A DNA stretch of 64,000 nt from Archilochus colubris (taxonomy: Eukaryota; Chordata; Aves; Apodiformes; Trochilidae): positions 37,598,874 to 37,662,873 of the forward strand of contig CM041090.1 of assembly GCA_023079485.1 (NCBI GenBank). The letters run 5' to 3'. The stretch's first letter is position 1; every line of letters begins with the position of its first letter. Below the pieces are notes generated by a model that searched no databases, was not told where the DNA came from, and worked only from the letters and a program-made list of their open reading frames with translations. The position numbers and the translations under genes are program-made. Below, piece by piece: positions 13,628-26,776 of the stretch.

Positions 13628-13691
13628 CTTCCCTGAAGCTGCCTGTAAGAGTTATGACGACAAACACTTTGCCTTCTGGCTCCAAATCCAC
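13628..13691 (-). CDS. PRKCH: PRKCH coding exon 2: end of C2 domain, 21 codons plus 1 base
   Basis: This 64-base exon translates as VDLEPEGKVFVVITLTGSFRE plus one base. It continues the PKC eta protein directly after the W120 that ends exon 1; human PKC eta reads VDLEPEGKVFVVITLTGSFTE here. It supplies the last C2 beta strands before the pseudosubstrate and C1 region. The acceptor is a pyrimidine-rich run ending TTTTTCAG|GTG (AG at 13693-13692). The donor is GAAG|GTAAGG (GT at 13627-13626). Entry phase 0 matches exon 1, and exit phase 1 fits the GAA-G|CN junction expected for the following Ala codon. The exon is too short to stand out as an open reading frame and was found by similarity. The one clear change from human in this stretch is Arg for Thr at residue 140. 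Confidence 0.95.
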
Positions 13692-15191
13692 CTGAAAAAG
13701 TAAAGACAATGTTAGAAGAATGTTTTTCAAGACAAAGACTCTTCCTTCTTCCCAGTGCCTGACAATATTTGGAGCTCTCTATATATTCTACATATTCTCA
13801 TGTACAACCTTAATTTGAAAAACCATGGCTCAAATTGTTCAGGGCTCCATAATAAATAAGGAACTTGATTCTTTTTAGAAGTGCTAAGCCATCTCAACAT
13901 TGCTAGATGAAATAAAGATTAAAGAGGAAAAGAACTGGTTAACAGTGTTCCAATTTCTCAGATAAATGAAGCAGGAATAACATTAAACACACACAGTTCT
14001 CTGAAAAGACTCGTGCATATCTGTTCAGTGAATTATATGGATATTTCCTCCCTATTATATCATATTCCACTGAAATTGTTCCAGTCTCTCAAAATACCAT
14101 CAGTGCTGAGGTAAATGCTGATTTCTTACATAAATCATCTTTTGGCCTAGAACTATAGAAAGCAGCAAATTCTTAGTGCTGCTACCTAAGTATTTGTCAT
14201 TAATCTAAATTAGAAATACAGAACATAATTTTAGGGATCAGAGAGTCAATAATCTCACTGTTGGTCAACCTACCCTTGAAAGAAGGTATTTATTTTTTGG
14301 TGAGTAGTTTTCTTTTTTTTTTTTTACACTTTTAATTAAGTGCTTTTGTTGACCTTTTGTTGTTTGTTTTTTTTTGCCCACCAGTGAGATTTTAGCAAAA
14401 ATCACAGCTAAGGATCCCTGAAGTTTGAGCCCTAAAAAAAAAAAAAAAAGGATGAGCCCAGGCTCCCTCCTTTTTCTCCAGCAACACATGATGTATCCTG
14501 CCAAAATTTGGTTCTTCACCAGGTAACACACATCACAGCATCCAAATAAACCCCTAAACCATTGGCCTAAGCTCCCAGAGAAACAGAGTATGGACCACCA
14601 CTAATCCAGACAACATTTACCCATGTTCTGCAAAACCCTGCCATGCACCAACCAATGCTTTTAAGGGATTAACATTAAAATACAGGGAAAAGAGAAAGCT
14701 GAACTCTCTCTATATCTATCAGAGCCAAAAAAACATGCTACTTATGGACAGAGAGGACCTGGCAGGGCTCTTAAGTGGGAGAAGAAGGTGTCCAAGGCAG
14801 GCTGACCCCATGGTGTAAAGGTGTAGCAGCACTTTGCTAACTGCAGCTTCACCAACATGAGCAGAGAGAAAAAAATATTTTCTGGGGCAAATGAGGAAAC
14901 AGAGGCAGCACACACCATCACCATACATTTCTCTAGCCTATAATTTACTGCAAATTAAAAAAAAAAAATGTTGTGTAGGTTTGTTGGGTTTTTTCAACTA
15001 TTGGGAATTTGTTAGGATGGGCAAAACAAATTTATTCAACGAGAGGGTGAAAGAACAGCTTATTCACACAACTCCAGCTGTTTGCCAGAAGGGACACATC
15101 TCTACCAATGAGACACAAAACAGGGAAGCTAGAACTGGCTTTGGAAAATCCTCTCAAAATGTTGATTTTGTAGACGCTGTATTTTCCACTG

Positions 15192-15298
15192 GAAAAAAAC
15201 AAAACAAAACAAATAAACAAACAATCAAAAAACCCAAAACCCCATAAAACTAAAAAAAAAAACCCTACCAAAACCAAACCAACTGCAAAAAACAAATC
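15192..15298 (+). repeat. A-rich low-complexity tract (AAAAC-type)
   Basis: AAAAC, AAATAAAC and AACCCA-like units with an 11-A run; no TE boundary is seen. It is in intron 1. Confidence 0.8.
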
Positions 15299-17600
15299 AG
15301 TCCCACAGAGAAAATTCTAATTATTTAGCTTTGACTGTATATTAATTTTCATGTTTGCTTGGCTTTGTACACTGGTGTTAGGAAGTTGTGTTTGAACAGC
15401 TCTCTGTCTTCATCAATGTGGAAGACATTCCCCATACAAACATCAGCTGGAGCAATACTATGCATCTATTTTGTTTAAATTTCAATTTACCAGACAGATA
15501 ACTATTTCTTTACAAAGCTGGGTATTTCAAATATATATTCTATCTACAATATATATACATTTACAGTGACACATACTGATTTATGGGATGCCAAAAATTC
15601 AGATTTTAAGGTAAAAAACCTTATTTACTTAGGTTTCCAAAACTTTTCTTTAGTGCTTACCATTTTTTTTGCCAGTCTCCATACACAACAATACATTAGA
15701 GTCCTGGTTTTATAGTCAAAGAGGACCCTTCCTCCCTTCCTCTGACATCCATGATCTCCAGTGGGATACAAAACAAATCCTGCACTCCTTGTGGTCAAGA
15801 CACAACCAGCTGAGAACAGGAGATGAAACAAAGCATCACCCAGCTTTGACACAGGGCACAAAGAACATAATTCTCAGACCAACAGCAGGAGATGCACGAG
15901 AGTTACAAATCAACCTCTGTCCCCTTGAAGTCTCCAAGATTAAAGACCAGTCAAATCCTTCACATCAACTAAGCAGCTGTGCTCACATCATACCACAGCT
16001 CAAGTGTACTCTATAAAGAGGCTCTAGATACACTCAAGACCTTCTCACAGCACATGTTAGTAGGATATAGCAAAAAATTACAGCTGAAAGGATCCAAAAT
16101 AAGGACTAAAGTCAGGGGCTGCTGAAAACTGGGACATCAGCACCCTGCTGGACACAGAGATATCTTGTCCTAGACAAGAGGTCCAACCAGTCTTAAGAGT
16201 TTCTCCAGTTTTAAATTGGTATCAACAGCAACAACTGGTAAGATGCAACTAAATTAAATAATTAAATTAAATAAAACACAATTAAATAGTCCACTGGTAA
16301 AAGTCTGGCTTTCAAACTTGCTGTGATCTCCTTTAAAGATGAAATTTGCCCAGCAGCAGCCAACACGGCATCCAAGATCAACTTCCAAATTCCAGAGAGA
16401 ATGCGACTGAAATAGAAAATAATCCCTGACCTATGACACTGAACAGAAACCATCTGACCACAGACCTGCCCTCCCACGATCAGACTATCCAACAGGTCCT
16501 GAACAGCAACACCCAACCCAAAGGGATGCGTTTGCCGTCGCATGGACCTATCCCACAGCCATGCAACGTGGAGGGCCTGGTGCTGGTGGCACTAAACTCC
16601 TGGGAGCTCCTCACACATCCTGGACCACAACCCACAGAGCTTGTGCAGCCAGCTGGATGCTCACGTGCTGAAGGCAGCGTGCACAGCAAGCAGATTGCTA
16701 AACCCAGGCTCTGAGGCTAACCTCAGCCACCCTTGCAACACGGTTCCCCAGGTTTCTGCCCCTGCTTTACACCTTCATTACTGCCTTCACACTCTGTGCT
16801 GCACCTACTGCCCCAGCAAACACAGCAGGACAGCTCTACTGACCCAGCAGGGGAAAATCTGCAGGATTTTCTTCTTGACTCCATCTTGAACTTCCATCAC
16901 CAGCATCTGCTTTCACAGACCGAGGGGACTTCTCACTATGTTTTCTTATTTAATAAGATTCGAACACCTCAAAAGGAAGTTTTGCTTCTCACTTCTTTCC
17001 TTCTCAGCATTGACTATGGCTGCTCATAAGCAAGAAAACCCAACATCTTTATTTATAGAGAAACCAGGGGCCACAGTATTGGTTTTGACAGAATCATGAA
17101 AAGCCACAGCAGACCATGCAATCAGTTTGGGTCAACAACGCTGCTGATGTTGATCTTCTTTCTCAGAAAGAAACTCAACAGCTCAGAAAAACTCAACAGC
17201 CTGAAGGCAGCACAGATGATGCCACAGGGAAATTGCTATATCATAGGAGATAAGTCATACAAGAATGTAGCCATCTGTATGGTTACAACCATACATACCA
17301 ACTTGACAGCAATATTCAAAGAGTAATAAGTACAGAGAAAAGTTTCCTAATGCCAAGATCTATTTGGCACAGCATAACTTCAAGGGAACGGCAGAATTCT
17401 GCCTGGAAGGTTTAATATCAGAGCAGGAAATGCACCACAGTGGGAAAAGTCCTGTTGAGCTGGGAGAAGTAAAGGAGAAGCCTGAATTTTTATAATGCAT
17501 GATGCTGTGAATGCTATAAAGGCCCTCTGATCTCTGAATAAACCAAACCAAACTGGTGGTGTGCAGCTTCACAGCACTGGCACACAGAGCTGCAAACAGC

Positions 17601-18198
17601 TGTGCTGCATTTGGCTGGGATGGAGTTAATTTCCTTCAGAGTTGTTAATGTGGGGTGATGTTTTGCATTTGTGCTGAGCACAGTGGTGATAAGGCAGAGA
17701 TGTTTTCATTATTGCTGAGCAGTGCTTACACAGCACCAAGGCCTTTTCTGGTCCTCACTCCATCCCCCCAGCAAGTAGGCTGGGGGGTGGCACAAGGAGC
17801 TGGGAGTGAATACAGTCAGGAGAGCTCACCCCAAATGACCCAAGGGATATTAACTGTCATATGACATCATACCCAGCAATATAAAAGCCAGAGGAAGAAG
17901 AAGGAAGGGGGGATGTTCACAGTGATGGCATCTGCCTTCCTGAGTAATCATTCTGTGTGATGGAGCCTTCCATTCCCAGAGATGGCTGAACACCATCCTG
18001 ATGGTGGGAATCTGTCAATTAATTCCTAGGTTTTCTTTGCTTGCATGTGCAGTTTTTCCTTATCTATTAACTTGTCTTTATGTCAACCCAAGAGTTTTCT
18101 GACTTTTACCTTTCTGATTGTCTCCTCCAATCCCACTGGGGAAAAGTGAGTGATCAGTTGTGTGGGGCTCAGCTGATAGCTGGGGTTAAACTACAGTA
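17601..18198 (+). mobile_element. Solo LTR of an avian endogenous retrovirus (ERVL-like), antisense to PRKCH
   Basis: The element begins TGTGCTGCATTTGGCTGGGA and continues ATGGAGTTAATTTCC, a start shared by a common avian LTR family. It contains a TATA-like ATATAAAAGCC at about 17879-17889, then a diagnostic GTTCACAGTGATGGC and GTGATGGAGCC region. It also has TATTAACTTG, a decayed polyadenylation-type signal, and the typical tail CTCAACCCA-like / GAGTTTTCTGACTTTTACC ending near GGGGTTAAACTACA. The length is about 600 bases, as expected for this LTR type. No internal retroviral genes flank it. Exact ends are soft by a few bases and no clear target duplication was found. It lies in PRKCH intron 1. 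Confidence 0.85.
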
Positions 18199-19264
18199 GC
18201 AATCACCTTTCCTTCTCTCTGGTGCTTTCATCCTCAGCCTGGTTCCCAGAGAACAACTGGGAGGAAAAATATTGCCTTTCTGGCTGTTTTAGAGGTAGCT
18301 TGGCCAAGCTTAAGCTGACTGGGAGGGGAAAGAGTGCTTATCAGTGTAGTAAAGCCTTCAATCACTGCTGCCTTCTAGTTCAAGGAAGTGGAGGACAGCA
18401 CATTCCTCCACAGCACAAAGGGTGGATAAGACCAACTATAGGAGCTCAGGAACCCCTTTTGTATCTGTAAGAACCACAAAGGATTTTGGCCCAGAGCTAA
18501 GCATACACCTCTGTTGAACCTCACAGCTTTACCTAAGAGAAAACAAGAGCTGGAGGATTTTGGCAAGGGAGCTGGGAACAAGCAGGTACGGACACATCGG
18601 AGTTCAGCTGCAGTTTCATTGCACTTCCATTGCAAGACACAACACTTTGGCAGCCAGGCTGAACAGAGGGACAAGGAGGACTTTGCTCCTGATTCAAACA
18701 CTCACCCTCTGCCCCATGCCTGAACTTGTCAACCCCGTGCGGCTCCCGCGTGACTTCAAAGGGAGCTGCAAGGGATGGGTTTCCCACAAGGAGGGGCCTC
18801 AGTCAACCATCTTACACACCTTCTGCATGAAAGGGATGTGCTCATGTTGTTCCCCACCAATTGGCAGGTGTTATTTACTCCTCTGCTTTACAAAAAAAAA
18901 AAAAAGGAAAGAAAAAAGGTAGTTCAGGAGCAAAAAGATGCAGGGAGACCGAAACAGACTCCGTAATCACATACCTTCACACTTATAATAAAAACTGGCC
19001 TCGTGTGATTCATCAGTGGAAGAGGTTTGGAAAACAAAGTCAGAAGGAGGGTAATCTCTCAGGCAACATATCAACACCCAGCTGAAGCATCCACTGAACT
19101 CGAAGAGCAGGTATAGTCAGTCAGACTCTGAAAGAACCTGGCATGCCTCTGTGAAACACTCGCCACGGAGGATGGGAGGAGGCAGATCCCAAGAGTGGCT
19201 GTCTGCCTGCCTGCCACTCACTCTCCAAAATGGGGTCAAGGTGGACCTCCAGGATGAAGAGACA

Positions 19265-19800
19265 CAGAATCATGGAATATTAGGGGTTGGAAGGGACCTT
19301 TAGATATCATTAAGTCCAACACACCTGCCAAAGCAGGACTACCCAGGGCAGCCACACAGAAACACATCCAGATGGGTTCTGAAAGTCTCCAGAGGAGACT
19401 CCACATCCTCTCTGGGCAGCCTGGGCCAGTGCTCCATCACCTTCACAATCAAGAAGTTTCTCCTCATGTTGAGGTGGAACTTCCTATGTTTTAACTTAAA
19501 CCCATTATTCCTTGTCTTATGACTGGGCACCACTGAAAACAGATTGACCTCATCCTCTTGACACCCATCCTTCAGATATTTATAGCCATTAATAAGATCC
19601 ACTCTCAGCCTTATTTTCTCAAGACTACACAGCCCAGGTCTCTCAGTCTTTCTTCACAAGAGAGATGCTCAAGTCCCTTAATCATCCTTGTAGCTCTCCA
19701 TTGGACTCTCTCCAGTAGATCCCTATCTCTTTTGAACAGGGGATCCCAAAACTGGATCCAGTATTCCAGGTGTGGTCTCACCAGAGCAGAGTAGAGGGGT
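19265..19800 (-). mobile_element. CR1 LINE fragment, 3' end
   Basis: In minus orientation the fragment ends ...GACTTAATGATATCTAAAGG, then TCCCTTCCAACCCCTAATATTCCATGATTCT, the hallmark avian CR1 3' tail with its imperfect 8-base terminal repeat. Upstream it has the usual CR1 segments, such as the block at 19741-19800 matching CTCTGCTCTGGTGAGACCAC and CCTGGAATACTGGATCCAGT. About 536 bases of the 3' terminus remain; the rest was lost through the usual 5' truncation. Frames are broken, so it is inactive. It sits in PRKCH intron 1 in sense orientation to the gene. Confidence 0.95.
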
Positions 19801-22800
19801 CATCTTCAACATTGCACCTGGCATGAATGTTAACTCTTGCAATCAGAAAATAAGAATTTTTTTTTTCCTCCTCTCCCCACCACAGATAGCCCAGTCTGGG
19901 AAGACAGATCTGAAGCACACTGAAATTAGTGGGAATCTTTTTATTGTCTTTGGATCAGACACAAAAGGTGACTGCATTTACCCTGGAGCCCAGAACACCC
20001 TTTCTCCCATTTCTGCTCTGTCCTTTCTTCCCCACAGGCACAACAAGCAAGCATCCTAGAAGTACAACCTTTTTCTAAGTCATGTCAACGCTGACGTGGC
20101 TTCAAAACCAGAACAAGCCAGACACTTGCAGTGAATAAAGCAAATATAACAGCTACCTGGGGACTTAATTAGCTTAATTAAACAAGTAGCTACATCTTTT
20201 TACTTCCTACACAATTTTTAAATTTAATTAACAGAACTCCACATATGATCACTCATTTATGGAGGTAATTCCCAAGGCTCTGCTCAGTCGAAAGAGCTGA
20301 AAGTCTGGGCTAAGCTGAAGATAGCTTTTCACATGCCTCTAGTTATTTCTTTAATTTTTCTTGTTTAAATTCCTAACACATCATGCTTATGGAATGAGAG
20401 ATCTTTCTGTGTATTAATAAAGAAGCACATCCACATGTCTTTGTTGGACAGGTCAAATAGCAACTTTCTCAGCCAAATACACAGTGTCCTGTCTATTCAG
20501 ACCCTCTTGTACATTTTGAGCCTGACAGACACCTGCCTAGCAAGTCAAGCACCTCTGAAAAATCCTTAAGGCTCCTTAGTACAAAGGGAATTTTGTATTT
20601 CCAGACCAACAGAGTGAAGTATTTTTTTCTACAAATGCACAACATGCGATTTTTAGGATTCAAATTGGGGCTGCCAGGTACCTTCCCACTCCTACAAAGA
20701 CTGGCAAGTGCTTAGGGCAGTAATTTCCACTGCAGGTGCCAAGGGTGGACATGGACAGTTTCTTAAGAACACATGGCAAGCTCTTGGGAGGCCCAAGGAG
20801 ATGCCATTTGGTGAACAGCAGCAACTCCACCTCTTGTTCTACCCAAGCTTTGAGTCTGAAATCTCTCTGCTCCCACCAAGATTTCATTTTGATGCCAGGT
20901 CTCAAAACAAAGAGTGAGCACAGGGAACCTTGGGGTCAGCCTGGCTCAAAACATCTTCCTCCTGCAAGTCACTGTAACCATCAACATTTCAGGGGAAAAA
21001 GAAACCTTTCCAACAACTATTACTGCCACACATTTAACACTTCGGAGCTAAAAGCACAAATGGGTGGAAAGTTAACCTCTCTTGTAACTCCTATAACCAG
21101 TTATTCAAGCTATTACTGTAATATTGTCATTCTATTTTTTTTGTTCCAGGACAGCTCTTTAAAATATTACTTTTGTTTTCAGTTGAGCTGCATAATTATA
21201 AGCTGTGTGCCAGCCATGAGCAATCACGCTTAGTTAATAACTCTTAGCCAATCCTGAACTCTTTAATCAATTTTAGACTGGTTTCATCCAAGAGATTGCC
21301 TACCTGAAGAGGTAGGAAGAGAAAGGGCTGCAACAAGGTTTATCTACCCTGTGAAAATTCCTTCCAAATAACAAAAAAAAAAACAAAAAAACTACCAAAA
21401 CCAACCAAACCAAAAACTCCCCTAAAATTGGAGGTTTCAAACCTTCAAAAAATAAAGTTTTCAAAAGCATGAGCCAAACCCTGCTTGTACTGGAGCCACA
21501 ACAACTTATCTTGCTTTTGAGAAATCTCACCTCTAAAACAGTAACTGATTTATGAGTAATAGCTGCAGGTGCCTGCTTGGGAGTGTATTTGAAAAAAATT
21601 GTAGTGTACAAATTTAAAAAGAGAAGCACACACACAATTCGTTCAGGGACTATTATATTTTTGTTCTTACATTTTTTTAAGAAAGACAACTACACTCTGG
21701 AGGAATTTCTGAACCCATCTTCCTGAGTTATGTGCAAAGGGAGGGAATCCGATTGCCTGTTTCTCAGTCCCACACTATCAGAATTTCTCAGAGACTGGGC
21801 ATTGACCCCAGCAGTACCACCACAAAGCAAGAACCAGTTCCTCCAGAAATTTAAGTTAAACTCAAAATTAAACGGGGGACAGGACAGAACCTGGAGTCTG
21901 CAACAGAGAGGGCTTTCATCCACACCCTCAAGTATGGGGCTAGATATGACTAGGGAAGGAAACAGTCTGAGAAAAAACATGAAAGCTGACCAGAGCCTAG
22001 CACTGAGGGTCCAGTTTCTGAGGTCACAGAACACACCAAGTGTGTGGGATGACTCTGCAAACCACCCAGAACCAGCAAAGAGCTGAAACTCTCATCTCAC
22101 AGCCTTCCCCTCTTGGTTCAATGGGGTGGTTTGCTGTCAGTGCTGTGGGTTGGGGAGGAAGGTGGTCTCACTCACATATATTTATATCTCGTTCACACAT
22201 TGACAGCAAGCTGCCAGCAGCCCTGGAAGCAGAGCCCTAGCTCACCCCAGGTCCCTTGCAATAGTTGGGGTGCAGCCAGGCTGTGTCCCGTGGCTTCCTG
22301 TCCAGCACAGCTCCTCAGCCATCCAGCCACTGCCACAGAGCTCCTGGGCAGGCTGCTGGAGCTGCAATACTGGGATACAAGGCCCTGGAAGGCCAAGCTC
22401 TCCCCTTTTGGGCAAAGCCCTTGGGGAACAGATAGGAGCAAGGTGGGGAAAAAACTTGCTCTGAACCAGGCTGGCACCTGGGATATGCCAGGTGGGATGT
22501 GACTCTGCTCTGGCTGACAAGGGCACCTCATTTGCACATGGTGATGAGGGGAGATGTCAGGCACAGAGGCACAGAGCATGGGTTGGTTTGTGCCTCCCTG
22601 CTGCAGCCCAGCTGACCACAGAGAGCAGAGCCAGGACATCACTTCCCAGGCACCTCTCAACACCTATTTGCCACCTCCCCCAGCTCCCTCCCCCAGCCCC
22701 TATGGCCATAGCCCATGTGAAACCACATGAGTGTGGGCAGGACACATTCTGCCTTTCCCTACTATATGCACATACAAGGCAGAGCTAAGTTCTGCTGCCC

Positions 22801-25178
22801 ACAGGTTATTAAACACCCATCTTACTTTTTAACACCACACCAAATGCAACCATGGCCAGTCCATCGCTGCATTTTCCTCCCAACTCCTCTTGCCTTCCTC
22901 CAACAGCTTTTTTTTTTTTTTTTTATGGGATGGGAAGGAAAATCACAGATTACTTTCATTTCCTAACAGGCATCAATGCAGGCATCAGCTGACATCAGTG
23001 CAGGACTGATAATTTAAAGGACAGTGACTGCAGGGCTTCATTTTCAGCTGTCTGAATTCTTGATTACAGCCAATACATCCATGCAGAAATTCAAGTAGCT
23101 GCTATGAGGCTACTGGCTTTGCACATGCAGTGTACAGAAATCTTCTTGCAAACACCTATGTATGCATTTGCAGGTAAAAGAAGATAAAAGGGGGACTGGG
23201 TCTCTCCTCTTGAGAGGATTTACGAGCTTTGACAAACAAACAGACAAAACCCATCTATTTCCATCCAATGAAGAATATAAACAGGTCAATAAACCTCAAT
23301 AAGCTGTTACCACCAACAAAACAAAAATCTTCCAATAGCTATAGAGCCCTGGGACACCACTTTAGCTATTACACTCCAAATATATGAGCTGTGAAGGGAC
23401 AATGCTGACAGCTCACATTTTAGTCTCTCACCAAGTATACAACGTGGGAAATGCCATTTTCTATCTCCAGGTTCTGGAGATGATCAACAAATGTATTTTT
23501 CCTTGCACAGATATGAGCTCAATGCAACTTGGAGGAAAACCCAGGAAGATGTGCCAGTTTTGCTGCTTACAGTAATAAATAAATCACTGACTGGTGCCAA
23601 GCAAGCAGGTTGGTAGCACTTCCCATTTGGAAAAACTCCAAGGGCCATAGCAATGAGCTGATGAGTGGAGTTTCCCCAAAGTAAAACACTGACATAGCTG
23701 AGGATAGAATGATGCAATGTCCCCTGATGAGAAAAGAGTGGGGAGGGGAGGGGGGGTGAGTGCTAAAAAGGGAGCAAGCCCAGGTAACCCCTGTACGAGC
23801 CAACACACAACACAGACCTGGGCTTTACCCAGAGAAGAAGAGAACAGGCACCAGGCAGAAATACAGATGGAGAAACAAAAACATTGAACAGAGAAGCAGT
23901 CTTAAGAAATCTTTCAAGACATAGCACTGACCTGCAGTTTTAATTAACCTTAGACACAAACCTAGTCAGGTTTATGAATCATTCATGAGTTCATATTAAG
24001 AAGCAAAGTCTGCATCATGGTCTGAGGCTCGGTGGCCACAGCTCCTGCGTGAGAACAGCTTGGAACTTGGGGGGAATCCATTGGGTTTTAGAGTGACAGA
24101 TAGGGCCCCTCAATACCCTGTTCACTGACCCATCCCAAAGAACTGTGGACCCCTAAATCAGCTGCAATACTTTGCAAAGAACCCCTCTATAATTGATTTC
24201 CCAGCACCCTGCTCATTTATGTATTTGTGCTGTTCTCTAGTGTTCGGTTCTGGGAAATATTTTCTTGTTACTCATAGGTTTTATTGCATAATCTTCAACT
24301 TCTGTGAAATTCTTCTCATTCAAGTCTCCATTAGGTGTGTCACTATTTCTAAAATATCTTCCTACTGCTTTTAATTAATTCCGTGTACTGCTGCTTTTCC
24401 ATTTTTGTCCAATAGCTCTTTATTCTTTCTAAAATCAGGCCACAGCTGATGACATCATGAAGCATTAAAATCTATTAATCCTCCACATATAATCCATCAA
24501 ATTTCCCAACAGCCCAGGTACAGAGGGGAATGGCCACAACTTTCTGCTACTCCAACCATTTCCGTCAGACCCTGTCCTCTTAACACCAGCTAAGAAGTTA
24601 AGTGCTGATGGTATAGCAAAAGGAAGCCTACTGGAAAAGTCCAGCTATTTATGGTGCTTGGTTACTACTAATGGGTGCTGTAAAACAAGCAAATAAAAGA
24701 GAAAGATCCCATAATGAGATGTGATAAGCATCTTGATGCTGGCAGGAAGCTGGGGGTCAGCAATAGAGAGATTCAAATGCAAACCAAAAAAAAACTCTGG
24801 AGAGGGCTTGACTTGCAGGCATCTGCCCTCTCCCTCCCTTCAACACTGAGTGTGCAAGGATCTTTGCACTACCCACTGCTCCTCTGTTGAGCTGGCAGAT
24901 GTTTTGTTTGCTGGATGAGGGGCCAATGGTTGTCCTGATCATTGCTCAGCTTGACCTCCAGAGATGCTGTAGCACTACACTGGGAATAGCTGGGATCCCA
25001 AAATGTGGATAGCAAGACTAAGAGGATCTCCATGCCAAGTAGGCCCCCACAGTGCTTGTTTTCACCCAGGAAAGCTTCTCACACAACCTGCCAGACCCTT
25101 TTTTCAACCCCGGCATGGTGTTCCTACAGCAGCATTCTGTCTCTCTCTTACAGGCAATGTGACACATGAAAAGAACTG

Positions 25179-25214
25179 CATCTGGGAGACCATATACATC
25201 TGGGAGGCCATATA
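25179..25214 (+). repeat. Near-perfect 18-bp tandem duplication
   Basis: CATCTGGGAGACCATATA is followed by CATCTGGGAGGCCATATA (one mismatch), then a partial CATCT. It is in intron 1. Confidence 0.9.
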
Positions 25215-26678
25215 CATCTCCACCCCTTCAGCCCAAGGCCACAAAGCCCCCTGGGGCACTGAGGAAACCTCACACCATCAATTTATAGACAAAGAAACAA
25301 CGCATGGGGATGGCAGGAGCAAAGCTAGAAACAGAACTTGTGGCCTTCAAAAGCCCACCACAGCACAGGACACAGCAGGCACACAGCCTTGGAAAAGTGC
25401 AAGAAAGACTCTGAGGAACCTGTGAAAGCCTGGGCTGCACAGTGCTCCAGACATGAAGAGTCAATTGTTCCTCAGCACCAGAACTTATCATTCTTTTCAG
25501 TGATGATAAAGCTTTGCACCTTAAGTATACTGGGGAGGAGGGCACAAAACACCACCCACCCCCTTTGTCAGTATCACAATGAATTGATTATTTACGTGCA
25601 AAATCAAGTTATCAGCAATATTTCTGGCACAATGTAAGATTTCAAATGACACATCCAAGCAGCATGCCAGTCCTTAGGACTGCAGCTCTCATCACTGACA
25701 TTCCCATTTAAAGCCTTAACTGCATTACTCATCCTTAGTAAGGATACAAAAAGGAGGGATTAATTCCAGAAGATTTTGAAACCCAGATCCCGGCATGAGC
25801 TGTAACACCATGGAGAGGCCTAAGCACTTATCCTCTGACCATTCTTTCCAGATGTAGAATTAATCACAGTGACTTCTTTACCCCTTCACTCACTTCCTCA
25901 CCTGGCAGTTTCTTAACACAGAAACGATTAAGGACTAACATTTATATCCAGTCACTATTAACCCACCACATCTCCTCTCACATTCTGTGTTCCATGGTGA
26001 TCTGTCAGATTATTTGAGAGGAAAGGATGAAAAGCAAACTATCAAATATGGGTGGTGTCTCACAGGAGGGAATCTGCTTGGTACACAGGGAAAGATGGAG
26101 AGGAAGGCCAAAAAGTCCTTTAGCCTGTGCACTAAGCCCTCTCCCATTCAATGTCAATGGTTTATGGCATTCTTTAACATCCCTGGCTCACACATCCCCA
26201 AACATAATGTAAAAGCAGTAGCAGTTTTTTGGCTGCACAGCCAATTAGATGTTTATAAAGGTAAAAAAATAATTAAAAAAAAAAAAAAAAAGGAGTGCTA
26301 AGGCATGTACTCCCCCAGCATTCCTGAAGGTATGATGCTTGCTCCTGGTGTCCAGATGTTACAGCTCATGTCTCCACTCTAACCCCATGAGGTCCAGCAC
26401 TGGGAGTCACAGTCAAGTCTTCATGCAGCAAAAAAGATATAGGTTGGGATCCAGTATGCAGCTGACAACACCCAGAAAGGACATGCCTTGGCCAACCTTT
26501 GCTTTGCCAAGTTAGATCACATCCTATTTGTATACCCGTTTTTGTTTGTGAGTTTATTTTTCTGTTTGGGGTTTTTTTGGTGGGCGGGTGGGGAAGAGTA
26601 CAAGAGAAGTATTTCTGTAAAACAGAAGTTTTAAAAGGGTGCATAGATGAGGTTGGTCATAGTGAAGGACCCAGGGTT

Positions 26679-26776
26679 GTATATATATACATATATTATG
26701 TATATATATGTGTATATATATATATTTTATGTATATATATGTGTGTGTGTGTATATATTATGTATATTATATATCT
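26679..26776. repeat. TA/TATG/TG compound microsatellite
   Basis: Alternating TA runs, TATG units and a GTGTGTGTGTGT block span about 100 bases. Such AT-rich alternating tracts are prone to length variation and cruciform extrusion. It is in intron 1. Confidence 0.95.

Noticed and set aside
20736..21233. 165-codon plus-strand frame in intron 1
   Set aside because: No recognisable motif, ordinary base composition, and within the length expected by chance for this much sequence.
23018..23040. Minus-strand CSHC-like codons, considered as the PKC C1 exon (TYCSHC)
   Set aside because: The flanking codons do not match the expected QPTYCSHCREFIW context, and the position lies in intron 1, upstream of exon 2, which is the wrong order.
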